Assembly (NCBI GenBank): GCA_002898535.1
Contig: BEHN01000016.1
Span: 1 to 64,000, forward strand
DNA: 64,000 bases
Origin: a bacterium HR11
GTDB taxonomy: Bacteria; Acidobacteriota; HRBIN11
Direction: 5' to 3'
The notes beneath the pieces are model-generated. The model worked only from the letters and a program-made list of their open reading frames with translations. It was not told the origin of the DNA and ran no database searches. Made by a program: the position numbers and the translations under genes. Position 1 is the stretch's first letter. Each line of letters begins with the position of its first letter. Positions 1 to 8,801 of this stretch are shown here, one piece after another.

Positions 1-181
1 GCCGCAGACGGTGAACTGGACCATCAGCACATCGCCGGCTTTGCCGGACGGGTAGTCGGCAGGGGCGCGGTGCACCGCCGTCACTTCACTGTCGGGAAAG
101 ACCGGAGGCATAGAAGCGTGCGGCCTCCTCAGCCTCGCCGTCGTACCATATGCAAACTGTGTTCTTTGCGATTTTTGTCAT
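1..181 (-). pseudogene. VOC/PhnB-like (glyoxalase-fold) protein, frameshifted and cut by the window edge
   Basis: Reading leftward from an ATG at 181, the frame begins MTKIAKNTVCIWYDG and continues EAEEAARFYA. This is the start typical of the PhnB/3-demethylubiquinone methyltransferase-like branch of the VOC superfamily. After about 30 codons the frame hits a stop. The expected continuation (FPDSEVTAVHRAP, then DYPSGKAGDV) is in the next frame, so there is a one-base indel near position 95. A strong AAGGAG ribosome site precedes the start. The gene lies just downstream of an attC site in the same reading direction, so it is probably the next cassette of an integron array. It could be a real pseudogene or an assembly error. 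The substrate is unknown; this family is often annotated only by fold. Confidence 0.6.
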
Positions 182-252
182 GTTGCCACTCCTTCGAGCG
201 ACATTGAAGGTTTAACTATCCTCCCGCGGCGTCATGGCCTCGGTAGGTGGCG

Positions 253-313
253 GTCTAACGGCACCGAGCTTAGCCGCGCCGCCGTAGGCGGCGGCTGGAG
301 CGCGTTGTTAGGC
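253..313 (-). other. integron attC recombination site
   Basis: On the minus strand the site starts with GCCTAAC (RYYYAAC core, 313-307) and ends with GTTAGAC (GTTRRRY core, 259-253), 61 bases in all. Between the cores is a near-perfect inverted repeat around AGCCGCCGCC and GGCGGCGCGGCT, giving the folded structure expected of attC. It begins 7 bases after the hydrolase stop codon and precedes the VOC gene, exactly as between two cassettes. I see no integrase gene in the window. Confidence 0.85.
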
Positions 314-320
314 CGCGACC

Positions 321-1148
321 TCATTGCGGTGCTTTCGGCGCGCGTGCAGGCACCGGGAGCCCTCCAACGAAGGCGCGGATGAGCGCGTTGACTCGCTCCG
401 GCGATTCCCAGCCGGACAGGTGAGCTGTCCCCTCGATAATCTCGAAGCGCGCTCCTGGAATGAGGGCGGCCTCGGCGCGGGCTTCTTCGACGGGATAGAG
501 GGGATCGCAATCGCCGGCGAGCACGAGTGTGGGCGCGCGGACGGAGGATAGCGACGGACGGAGCTGGGGGCGATCGAACATGGCGCTCGCGGCGCATCGC
601 GCAAAGCCGGCGCGCTCGGCGGCGCGCATGGCGCGCTGGACCTCCAGGTAGCGATCTGGGGCACCGGCACGCGTTTCGGGCGCGACCATGGTTGAAAATA
701 TCATGTTCGCCATACGGCGCGGGCCAAGCGTGACCAACAGCCAGTGGGTCATACGCAGCTTGAGCCGATTGATGCCGGCCCACTCGTGGAACGGGCAGTT
801 CATGAGGACGAGGGCGGCGATCCGGTCCGGCTGGGTAATCGCGAGCTGTGTGGCAACCATACCGCCCCACGCGTTGCCGACGATGATGGCGCTGGGCGCA
901 CGATACGTGTCCATCAGCTCGCCGAGGGCGACGGCCGTGGCTTCCAGCCTGAACCGAGCAGGCGGTGCTGGCGTCCTGCCGTGGCCGGGCGGGTCGACCA
1001 CGAGCACGCGGTGATCGCGGGCCAACTCTTCGGCCTGCGGGCGGAGCGAGGTGCCGTCGCAGAACAAGCTCGGCCACATCACGACCGGCGAACCGCTGCC
1101 CGTCTCGTCTACGTGGAGCGGACCGAGTGAAGTAGGTACATTGGGCAT
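321..1148 (-). CDS. alpha/beta-hydrolase fold protein lacking the usual nucleophile serine
   Basis: This 275-residue single-domain protein has an alpha/beta-hydrolase pattern: an oxyanion-region strand with DPPGHGRTP near residue 52, a nucleophile-elbow region, an acid strand VLAGDCDPLYP and a late histidine in GTAHLSGW. At the elbow the sequence is GNAWGG, so alanine (codon GCG) stands where a GxSxG serine would be; Asp and His remain. Either the protein is not a classical serine hydrolase or its branch uses other chemistry. An AAGGAGG site precedes the ATG. The gene is directly followed by an attC site, so it is a cassette gene. By eye its base pattern (many GCGCG runs) differs from the genes to the right, which supports acquisition. 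Substrate unknown. Confidence 0.75.
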   Translation of the reverse strand: MPNVPTSLGPLHVDETGSGSPVVMWPSLFCDGTSLRPQAEELARDHRVLVVDPPGHGRTPAPPARFRLEATAVALGELMDTYRAPSAIIVGNAWGGMVATQLAITQPDRIAALVLMNCPFHEWAGINRLKLRMTHWLLVTLGPRRMANMIFSTMVAPETRAGAPDRYLEVQRAMRAAERAGFARCAASAMFDRPQLRPSLSSVRAPTLVLAGDCDPLYPVEEARAEAALIPGARFEIIEGTAHLSGWESPERVNALIRAFVGGLPVPARAPKAPQ

Positions 1149-1413
1149 GGGATCCTCCTTACACCCTGGGAGTTTTGAGACGAGTTCAAGGGGGGATTTC
1201 CCGGTAAGGTCCGGGCATGGGGGCGACGCGGTGAATCGTCTCTAAACGCCCCCTTCTTCGGCCCAAGCTTAGGCCGCCCCCGCCGACGGACTATCCCATG
1301 AACGTGGGATGGTTCGCTTCGACACCCATCAAAATCGGGAGTCCGGGGGCCGGGTCCCCAAGAGTCTGAAAGGGCGGCTCCCGGCCCTTCCCCGGACCGG
1401 AGACCCGCTCCTG

Positions 1414-2049
1414 TCAGACCAGCCGATCCTTCAGGGCCCTGGCGACGGCCTGGGACTTCGAGTGGACGTGGAGTTTTTCATAGATGTGCTTGATATAGGA
1501 CCGGACCGTATCGAGGCTGATCCCGAACCGCCGGGCGATTTGCTTGTAACCCTCTCCCTGGACGAGGGCCGTCAGGACGTCTCGCTCCCGGGGCGTCAGG
1601 TCGGCCTCGGGGATGGCAGGAGTGGCGCTCTGCTGGAAAAACTGCAGGACCCGCCGGGCGACCCGGGCCGTCATCGGGGCGCCCCCGGCGTGGATCTCCT
1701 GGATGGCCTGGAGGATACGGGCCGGCGGCGTCTTCTTCAGGAGGTACCCGCTGGCGCCGGCGTAAAGGGAGTCGAAGATGGCCTTCTCGTCCTCGTAGAC
1801 CGTCAGCATCAGGATCTCGACCTCCGGGAAATGAGCCTTGATGAGGCGGACGCCCTCGATGCCCGAAAGGCCCGGCAGGCCGATGTCCATCAGGACCACG
1901 TCGGGCGCCGTCCGCCGGACTTTCTCCACGATCCCCTCGCAGTCGGGGAAGACCCCGACGCACCGGAGGCCGGGCGTCTCCTGGATGAGCTGGGACAGAC
2001 TCTCCCGGAATTCGGCATGGTCTTCGACGACGATGACCCGAATGGTCAT
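1414..2049 (-). CDS. NarL/FixJ-family response regulator
   Basis: This 211-residue DNA-binding response regulator has an N-terminal receiver domain with acidic pocket E9-D10, phospho-acceptor D55 in VVLMDIGLPG and a conserved lysine near 105 in GYLLKK. A C-terminal LuxR-type helix-turn-helix spans about residues 150-205 (LTPRERDVLTAL, then GISLDTVRSYIKHIYEKL). The start at 2049 gives the natural receiver N-terminus; longer frames only add sequence that overlaps the kinase. It lies 67 bases downstream of the propeller histidine kinase on the same strand and is its evident partner. Target genes cannot be read from the sequence. Confidence 0.92.
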   Translation of the reverse strand: MTIRVIVVEDHAEFRESLSQLIQETPGLRCVGVFPDCEGIVEKVRRTAPDVVLMDIGLPGLSGIEGVRLIKAHFPEVEILMLTVYEDEKAIFDSLYAGASGYLLKKTPPARILQAIQEIHAGGAPMTARVARRVLQFFQQSATPAIPEADLTPRERDVLTALVQGEGYKQIARRFGISLDTVRSYIKHIYEKLHVHSKSQAVARALKDRLV

Positions 2050-2116
2050 ACCTTTACCTGAGTTCCATCTTGCATCCTGCAAGATATATCCGGCTTGGGT
2101 GCCTTCCCTCCCCCCT

Positions 2117-5095
2117 TTATGGGACCGGGACCTCCAGCGTGACGGTCGTCCCCTGCCCAGGCTGAGAAACGACATGGAGTATCCCGCCGATGGCCCGGGC
2201 CCGCCGTTCCATGTTTCGGAGGCCGTCGCCGGCGGCGGCCGCCGTCGTATCGAACCCGACGCCGTCGTCCTGGACCGTGAGCCGTAAGACATGATCCTGA
2301 ACCCGCACGGTCACGCGAGCTTTCTGGCATCGGGCGTGGCGCACGACGTTATGGACGGTCTCCTTGAAAATGAGGTAGAAGTCTCGCCGGAGCTCCATCG
2401 GCAAGCGCAGGCGACGGCCGGCGTCGGCATCAGGCAAGTCCAGCTCCAGCTCGATGGAACGGGCCTCGAAGACTTCGACGGCGAATTCTCGAATCCGCTC
2501 GAGGACATCGTCCAGCCGGTCGTGCTCGGGGTTCATCGTCCAGACGATGTCCTCCAGCGTTTCCAGCATGGCCCGGGCGTTCTCGCCGATGCGGCGGATG
2601 AGGGAGCCCGCCTTAGGGGACCAGCCGGCCGTCTCCCGGTAAGCCATCTCGGCAAAGACCGAGATGCTCCCTAAGGTCGACCCGAGGTCGTCGTGGAGGT
2701 CCGTGGCGATGCGGGTCCGGAGCCGTTCCATTTCGAGGACGCGCCGGACTCGGCGGTGGTGGACGGCCGTCAGGAGGCCCGTCAACCCGATGATGACCAG
2801 GGCGATGAACCAGGCAGTCTGCCAGAAAGGCGCGGCGATACGGAACTCGAAGACGGCCGGGGTTTCGCTCCATACGCCGTCGGCGTTCTGGGCGTGGACC
2901 TTGAAGACGTACCGACCCGGCGGGAGGTGGGTGAAGTTCACGTACCGCCGGTCGGTGATGCCGCTCCACTCCTTATCGAGGCCGACCAGCATGTAACGAT
3001 ACCGGACGCGCGTCTCGTCCTCTAGACTGATGCCGACGAACTCGAAGGCGACCGAATGCTGAGAATACCCGAGGTCTGCCCGACCCTGCCGCAGGGCCAT
3101 CGGCTCCGGGCGTCCGAAGACCTGGAACTGCGTGATGTAGACCGGCGGTGGAGGCGCTGGCAGGTGGAAGTCTGGCCGGTAATGGGTCACGCCGTTTTCC
3201 GTGCCGAACCAGAGGTCTCCCTCGATGTCCTCATAGCACGCCAGCACGCCGTCTCCGGCCAAACCCTCCCGGGGGGTTAGCCGTTCCCATACGACCTGAC
3301 CGTCTGGACCCAGTCGCAGTCGGTCGACCCCCCGGTCGGTCCCGAACCAGAGTCGTCCCTGCCGGTCTTGGAGGATGCAACTGACCCAATCGCTGGAGAG
3401 GCCCTGAGCGGTCGTGTAGTTGCGAATCGCCCGGACGGCTGATCCCTCTACGATGAACTCGCTGACACCGCCGAAGCGCGTCCCGAACCAGAGATGGCCG
3501 GCCTGGTCCTTCCCGGCGGCCCGGATGTGGTCGTCGGCCATCCCGTCGGCCCTTCCGTAACGGGCGACCTCGGTCAGGACGGGGCGGCCGGCGTCATCGG
3601 TCCGGACCGAGAGGCGGACGAGGCCACCCTCAAAGAAGCCGACCCAGAGGTCGCCTCCGCCGTCCCGGACGATGGCCGTCACCAGGGCCCTTGGGGCTTC
3701 TACACGCACGGGAAAGTTCACGAGCCGACCGCGATGCGAGACCCAGCTCACGCCGAGCTCGTGCCCGACCCAGAGGTCGCCCCCGTCGTCCCGATAGAGG
3801 ACCCGCGCCCGCCGCCCGATCCAGCCGTCCTTCTCCCGATACGTCACGAACCGTTCGCCCCGGTCAGTCGGCACGACCCGGCTTATGCCGGTCTCCGTCC
3901 CGACCCACACGGCGCCCGCCCCGTCTTTTCCAAGGGCGAGGACGTAATCGTCGGCCAGTCCATCGGCGGCGGTGTATCGGACGATGCGGCCCCCGGCCCA
4001 TTTCGCGAGGCCCAACCTCGTGCCGAACCAGAAGGCTTCCGGCCCGTCTTGCAGGACGGCGTTCACCGAATGGTCCGGGAGGCCGTCGGCGACCGTGTAG
4101 TTGACGATGTGGTCGGCCCTAAGCTTGCTGAGGCCGACCGTCGTCGCAAACCACAGGTTGCCTTCCCGGTCTTGAAAGACGTCGAGGACGTCGTTCCCGG
4201 CCAGCCCGTGGGCCGCCGTGTAATGAACGACGGAGCCGTCTCGCCGGAGGGCCCAGACGCCGTAGCCGTTCGTACCGATCCACAGGTCCCCCGCCGAATC
4301 GACCCAGAAGGCCCGAATCCACTTGTCGGCCAGAAAAGCCAGGCCAGCCGGGAGCCGGGCCCATTCCCAGGTCGGTGGTCGAATGCGCTTTAGGCCCTGG
4401 CGGGTCCCGACCCAGACGTTCCCGTCGGGGTCTTCGGCCAGACAGTATACCTCGACGTCATCCCATCGGCCGATGGCGACCCATCGGCCCCCGGCGTCCC
4501 GCCGCAGACGGTAGAGCCCGAATTCCGTCCCGACCCACACGTCCTGACGGCGGTCGGCCATGATCGCCAGGACGGGGGTCCGCCACGGGTAGCCCTCGGC
4601 CACGACCGGGACAAATCGGGCCCCGGCCCATCGGAAGAGGCCGCCGTCGGTCCCGACCCAGAGCGACCCGTCCCGGAATCCGAAAGCGGCGTTGACCCGG
4701 TTTTCGGGGGCGCGGGACCGGTTCGGGATGACGGCATGGTTGTGAAAGGTACCCGGCCGGTATCGGCTCAGGCCGTTGAAGTTGGTGGCGATCCAGAGGC
4801 GCCCGGCCGAGTCTTCCAGGACTCGGTTGATGGAGTCGTCGGGCAGGCCGTCTTTCGTCGTAAAGTGGACGAAGGTCGCCCCGTCGTAGCGGGAAAGGCC
4901 GGACGGGGTGCCCAACCACAGGAAGCCCTGTCGGTCCTGGTAGACGGTCCGGACGGTGTTCCGGGGAAGACCGTCCCGAGCCGTGTAATTCCGAAACGGC
5001 ACCTGCTGGGGCCATCCGGGGACGCCCCCGAGGCCCAGCAGGCCCCCCAGAGCCCAGCCGAGCCATCGGCGCAGATCCCAGGAGGTCCATATCAT
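2117..5095 (-). CDS. hybrid-propeller sensor histidine kinase (Reg_prop, Y_Y_Y, HisKA_3)
   Basis: This 992-residue membrane sensor kinase has a short hydrophobic N-terminus (GWALGGLLGLGG). About 14 two-component-propeller repeats follow over residues 40-680, each with a GNLWFGT- or LWVGT-like strand and DGL(P/A)DD turns. A Y_Y_Y-type domain covers roughly 690-750, and one membrane segment lies near 758 (FIALVIIGLTGLLTAV). The cytoplasmic part has a HisKA_3 dimerisation helix with the phospho-histidine in DLHDDLGSTLG near 802. The HATPase_c domain carries NVVRHA and DDGVGFD boxes. The large periplasmic propeller suggests sensing of a soluble ligand such as a sugar or polymer, but no ligand is evident. 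The response regulator gene follows. No strong ribosome site is visible before the chosen ATG. Confidence 0.9.
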   Translation of the reverse strand: MIWTSWDLRRWLGWALGGLLGLGGVPGWPQQVPFRNYTARDGLPRNTVRTVYQDRQGFLWLGTPSGLSRYDGATFVHFTTKDGLPDDSINRVLEDSAGRLWIATNFNGLSRYRPGTFHNHAVIPNRSRAPENRVNAAFGFRDGSLWVGTDGGLFRWAGARFVPVVAEGYPWRTPVLAIMADRRQDVWVGTEFGLYRLRRDAGGRWVAIGRWDDVEVYCLAEDPDGNVWVGTRQGLKRIRPPTWEWARLPAGLAFLADKWIRAFWVDSAGDLWIGTNGYGVWALRRDGSVVHYTAAHGLAGNDVLDVFQDREGNLWFATTVGLSKLRADHIVNYTVADGLPDHSVNAVLQDGPEAFWFGTRLGLAKWAGGRIVRYTAADGLADDYVLALGKDGAGAVWVGTETGISRVVPTDRGERFVTYREKDGWIGRRARVLYRDDGGDLWVGHELGVSWVSHRGRLVNFPVRVEAPRALVTAIVRDGGGDLWVGFFEGGLVRLSVRTDDAGRPVLTEVARYGRADGMADDHIRAAGKDQAGHLWFGTRFGGVSEFIVEGSAVRAIRNYTTAQGLSSDWVSCILQDRQGRLWFGTDRGVDRLRLGPDGQVVWERLTPREGLAGDGVLACYEDIEGDLWFGTENGVTHYRPDFHLPAPPPPVYITQFQVFGRPEPMALRQGRADLGYSQHSVAFEFVGISLEDETRVRYRYMLVGLDKEWSGITDRRYVNFTHLPPGRYVFKVHAQNADGVWSETPAVFEFRIAAPFWQTAWFIALVIIGLTGLLTAVHHRRVRRVLEMERLRTRIATDLHDDLGSTLGSISVFAEMAYRETAGWSPKAGSLIRRIGENARAMLETLEDIVWTMNPEHDRLDDVLERIREFAVEVFEARSIELELDLPDADAGRRLRLPMELRRDFYLIFKETVHNVVRHARCQKARVTVRVQDHVLRLTVQDDGVGFDTTAAAAGDGLRNMERRARAIGGILHVVSQPGQGTTVTLEVPVP

Positions 5096-5295
5096 AGAAA
5101 GCGGCCTCGACGTCGGTCCGCCGGGCTATCCCAGCCTTTCAGCCCGGTCTGAAGGGGCTGTTCACAGGATTATCGAACGGGTCAGGGATTTTGTGACCCG
5201 GCCGGGCCGACGCCTCGAGCCGCATCGGCTCTATCCACGCCGTCACGGCAGGGACGCGACGGGTATCGCCCCTATGCATCGGACTCCGGTACCGT

Positions 5296-5970
5296 TTAAC
5301 GGCACGGCCCGATGTTGACGCTCAGGGGGAAGGCCCCACAACCACCCCGCGGCGTCCCGGCAAGGGCGCTCTCTTCTACGATTTGGCATACCCCGACCTG
5401 GACACCCAAGGGCGTGGGCGGCGCATAGGTACAGCGGGCCCCCTGCCGAAGGAATGTGCCCTCAAAGACACCTGTGACCTGGCCATCCAGCGTGCTGACC
5501 CGTTTGGCGTAGAATCGGTCGGGACTCTCCCACCGGATATCGAACTCCTCGCGGTAGGGCTTTCCGTCCTGATAGCCTTCGTGGACGAGGCGGAGATGGT
5601 CCCGGTCTACCAGCTCACCCACGCGATGGTGAGACATACCTGAATTATCGACCGTGAACCAATGAAGCCGCCCGTCCGAGGGGTCGTAACCGATCAGGTT
5701 GGCTCCCGAGATGCGCCCGAGGGCGGGAACGTCGGCCGATTCGTCCATGGTAAGACCCAAGCCGTCGGCCGTCTTTCGGAAATGGAATACGGACTGACCC
5801 ATATAAGATCTTCCGTTCGTCTGCCAAGTCGCCGAGGCGACCCATCGACCTTCGAGCCGCAGGATAACCTGCAGGGCCTCAGGTACAGTCGGGCCCTGGG
5901 CCCAGGCCTGGGTCGGAGCGGTGAGAAGGCTTAGGCCTATCAAGGCGACGAGACTCCATAGGCTTTTCAT
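5296..5970 (-). CDS. secreted protein of unknown function, DUF1579/lipocalin-like
   Basis: This 224-residue protein has a Sec signal peptide: MKSLWSL, then a hydrophobic core, ending near APTQAWAQG. The mature part begins LEGRWVASATW and is rich in alternating beta strands (SVFHFRKTADG, LIGYDPSDGRLHWFTVD). This resembles the lipocalin-like proteins annotated as DUF1579, which measure a G-x-W then Y-D start. Two cysteines near the C-terminus (VGVCQIVEE and GGCGAF) could pair. It stands alone between the propeller kinase and a repeat-filled gap. The family link is by eye and is only moderate; no function is inferred. Confidence 0.65.
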   Translation of the reverse strand: MKSLWSLVALIGLSLLTAPTQAWAQGPTVPEALQVILRLEGRWVASATWQTNGRSYMGQSVFHFRKTADGLGLTMDESADVPALGRISGANLIGYDPSDGRLHWFTVDNSGMSHHRVGELVDRDHLRLVHEGYQDGKPYREEFDIRWESPDRFYAKRVSTLDGQVTGVFEGTFLRQGARCTYAPPTPLGVQVGVCQIVEESALAGTPRGGCGAFPLSVNIGPCR

Positions 5971-6156
5971 GTCTTATCCTCCGTTTCCTTCAGTGTTCAA
6001 TTTTGGGGGCCGTCGGCTCAGCCCCCGATGCAGGCTTTACTGCTCGAAGGAATAATACGTCGCCGTCAAGCAGACCGTTACGACAGACAGGGACGGAGAC
6101 GCGGGGTGGCTGACGAGGGGAACAAAGGAACTGACAGGCCGGTATGCCATCAAGGG

Positions 6157-6320
6157 ATAACAGAGCGGTTCGGGAGGTGAGAAGTGAGATGGAGAGTGGA
6201 AAGGGCACCTCCACGAAAGCATGATGTTTCAGGCAGTCGGCAGGTGGGCAGTTGGCAGATGGGCCGGTCGGGCGACGGGCGTCTATCCTCGGCACACCGG
6301 CCGTCATGCGGGTGTCCTCC
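6157..6320 (+). repeat. dispersed repeat, copy A (one MITE-like end plus conserved core)
   Basis: Starts TAACAGAGCGGTTCGG at 6158 like the ends of the elements at 39061 and 59546, runs through GAGAAGTGAGATGG and GATGTTTCAGGCAGTCGG, then GGCAGATGG-type units. It ends in a conserved core, GACGGGCGTCTATCC followed by a CACCGG/CATGC hairpin. The opposite terminal repeat is missing. The rest of the 5971-6467 gap holds no convincing gene; the frames there are translations of this repeat. Confidence 0.7.
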
Positions 6321-6467
6321 TCATGCACCGCCCGTCATGGCCGGGTCATCCGGAGGAAGCTTGAAAAATCGAGATCGCCGGGCCATATGTCGGAAACGAA
6401 GCGTCTTCATGGGGACGAAGGCACCCTGCGGCCCATGGGACGTCTCGCCCGGCGGTACGTCGCCTCG

Positions 6468-8732
6468 TCAACGTCGCCGGCGGTCGTTGGCCTTCCGTTG
6501 GGCGTCCATGACGACGAGGGCCGTCATGCGGACGATGTCCTCGACCGTGGCCGACCGGGGGAGCGCATGGGCCGCCCGTCGGGGACCCAGCAAGACGGGT
6601 CCCAGGACGGCCGCCTCGCTGAGCTTCTGGATCAGCTTGTACCCGATGTTGGCCGCATTGAGGTCGGGAAAGATGAGGACGTTGGCCCGGCCTTTCAGGC
6701 GGCTGAAGGGGTAGAACTCTTCCATAATGTGGGGGTCCAAGGCCACGTCGGCCTGCATCTCCCCGTCGGCCATCACGTCGGGTGCGACCTGGCGGAAGAG
6801 CTCGACGGCCCGGGCGACCTTCTCGACCTCGGGCCTTCGCACGGCCCCGAAGTTAGAGAACGACAGGAAAGCGACCCGCGGCTCGATACCCAATTCCCGG
6901 ACGAACTGCACCGTCAGCCAAGCGATTTGGGCCAACTGCTCAGCCGTCGGGTCGATATTCACCGACGTGTCGGCCATGAAGTAGATGCTCCCCCGGAGGT
7001 CGACGATGTGGAGGCCGGTCGCCGGGACATCCGGGTCGGTCCGGATGATCTGCAGGATCGGCCGGATGGCGTCGTCGAACTCAGACGTCAGGCCCGTCAA
7101 CATCCCGTCGGCGTCGCCCATGAGGACCATCATGGCCCCGAACACGTTCGGATGGGCCACGGCGTGATAGGCATGGTAGTAGACCATGCCCTTCCGTTGG
7201 CGGAGTTCAAAGAGCCGCTGGGCGTAGGCCTCCCGACGGGGGTCCGTCACGGGGTCGACGATGACGGGCCGGAACGAGGCGGCTCCGATCCGGTTCAGGA
7301 CGGGCTCGATGAGCTCTCGACGACCCAGCAAGATAGGCTCGGCCAGACCCTCATAGTGGGCCTGGAAGGCGGCCCGGATGATGCGTTCGTCCTCGCCCTC
7401 GGGGTAGACGATACGCTTGGGCTCCCGGCGGGCCGACTGCATGATGATGTAAGCGGCGTGGCCGCCGAACTCGACCTGCTCCCGCAGGGATTCCGTGTAA
7501 CGGTCGATGTCGATGACCCGCCGAGCGACGCCGGACTCGATGGCGGCCTTCGCCACGGCGGGCGCTTCCCAGTAAAGCACGCGGGGGTCCAGGGGCTTGG
7601 GGATGAGGTACTCGGGGCCGAACTCCAGACGGGTGACACCGTAGGCTCGCATGACGTAGTCGGGGACGGGTTCTCGGGCCAGGGCGGCCAGGGCATACGT
7701 GGCGGCCAGTTTCATCTCCTCGGTGATCTTGCGGGCCCGTACGTCGAGGGCACCCCGGAAGATGAAGGGGAAGCCGAGGACGTTGTTGACCTGATTGGGG
7801 TAGTCCGAACGCCCAGTCGCCACGATGGCGTCCGGCCGGGCAGCTTTGGCCTCCTCGTAAGGGATCTCGGGGATGGGATTGGCGAGGGCAAAGATGATGG
7901 GCCGGGCGGCCATGCGGCGGATCATGTCGCCGGTGACGACGTGGCCGACCGAAAGGCCCAGGAACATGTCGGCGCCCTCCAGGGCCTCGGCCAGGGTCCG
8001 GACGCGGGTCTCGACGGCGAACTCCCGTTTGTACGGGTTCAGGTCCGTACGGTCGACGTGGAGGACGCCCTTGCTGTCGAACATGAGGATGTTCGACTTG
8101 CGCACGCCCAGACGGACGTAGTAGCGAGCGCAAGCGATGGCCGAGGCGCCGGCGCCGTTGATGACGACCCGGACGTCCTCGATGCGCTTGCCGACCAGCT
8201 CCAGCGCATTTAACAAGGCCGCCCCCGAGATGATGGCCGTGCCGTGCTGATCGTCGTGGAAAACGGGAATGTCCAGCCGCTCGGCCAAGCGCTCCTCGAT
8301 GTAGAAACACTCCGGCGCCTTGATGTCTTCGAGGTTGATGCCCCCAAAGGTGGCGGCGATTCGGTCCACGATCGTGATGAACTCGTCGGGGTCGTGGGTA
8401 TCGACCTCGATGTCGATGGCGTCGACGTAAGCAAACCGCTTGAACAGGACGCACTTGCCCTCCATGACGGGTTTGCCGGCCAGGGCCCCGATGTCGCCGA
8501 GGCCGAGGACGGCCGTGCCGTTCGTGATGACGGCGACGAGGTTGCCTTTAATCGTATAGTCATACGCCGCCGCCGGGTCCTGCTGGATGACCAAACAGGG
8601 CTCGGCCACGCCGGGCGTGTAGGCCAGCGAGAGGTCCCGCTGGGTCGCACACGGCTTGGTCACCCGGACCTCCAGCTTCCCGGGGCGGGGCTCCCGATGA
8701 TACCGTAAGGCTTCATCGCGAGTAGTGGTCAT
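6468..8732 (-). CDS. maeB: NADP-dependent malic enzyme, MaeB type (malic enzyme fused to phosphotransacetylase-like domain)
   Basis: Oxidative decarboxylation of malate to pyruvate and CO2, a cytoplasmic link from the TCA cycle to pyruvate and NADPH. The 754-residue length is typical of MaeB. Residues 1 to about 420 hold the malic enzyme domain: [33 protein letters not shown], the metal site region [13 protein letters not shown] and HDDQHGTA, and the nucleotide-binding [15 protein letters not shown]. Residues of about 430-754 are a phosphate acetyl/butyryltransferase-like domain ([12 protein letters not shown], and [11 protein letters not shown]), which is usually regulatory in this family. 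The start at 8732 is set by AAGGAGG eight bases upstream; the longer frame is less likely. The CoA transferase gene lies just upstream on the same strand. Confidence 0.93.
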   Translation of the reverse strand: MTTTRDEALRYHREPRPGKLEVRVTKPCATQRDLSLAYTPGVAEPCLVIQQDPAAAYDYTIKGNLVAVITNGTAVLGLGDIGALAGKPVMEGKCVLFKRFAYVDAIDIEVDTHDPDEFITIVDRIAATFGGINLEDIKAPECFYIEERLAERLDIPVFHDDQHGTAIISGAALLNALELVGKRIEDVRVVINGAGASAIACARYYVRLGVRKSNILMFDSKGVLHVDRTDLNPYKREFAVETRVRTLAEALEGADMFLGLSVGHVVTGDMIRRMAARPIIFALANPIPEIPYEEAKAARPDAIVATGRSDYPNQVNNVLGFPFIFRGALDVRARKITEEMKLAATYALAALAREPVPDYVMRAYGVTRLEFGPEYLIPKPLDPRVLYWEAPAVAKAAIESGVARRVIDIDRYTESLREQVEFGGHAAYIIMQSARREPKRIVYPEGEDERIIRAAFQAHYEGLAEPILLGRRELIEPVLNRIGAASFRPVIVDPVTDPRREAYAQRLFELRQRKGMVYYHAYHAVAHPNVFGAMMVLMGDADGMLTGLTSEFDDAIRPILQIIRTDPDVPATGLHIVDLRGSIYFMADTSVNIDPTAEQLAQIAWLTVQFVRELGIEPRVAFLSFSNFGAVRRPEVEKVARAVELFRQVAPDVMADGEMQADVALDPHIMEEFYPFSRLKGRANVLIFPDLNAANIGYKLIQKLSEAAVLGPVLLGPRRAAHALPRSATVEDIVRMTALVVMDAQRKANDRRRR

Positions 8733-8801
8733 AATAAGGCCTCCTTCGCTCGGTCCTGGGTGTTGGGGCTTGGGTTCTTGAAGAGACCCAAGCCCCAACG
8801 C

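Noticed and set aside
1149-1310. Possible attI or second attC upstream of the hydrolase cassette
   Set aside because: A GTTTAGA near 1245 and a GGCCTAAGC/GGGCC inverted repeat are suggestive, but no proper core-site pair is present and no integrase gene follows.
5990-6328. 112-residue frame on the minus strand
   Set aside because: It is a translation of repeat copy A; similar translated strings occur at the other copies, and there is no ribosome site or conserved domain.
6252-8213. 653-residue plus-strand frame opposite the malic enzyme
   Set aside because: Antisense shadow of maeB caused by high GC codon bias; its composition (D, G, R, V rich) and lack of motifs are typical of such shadows.
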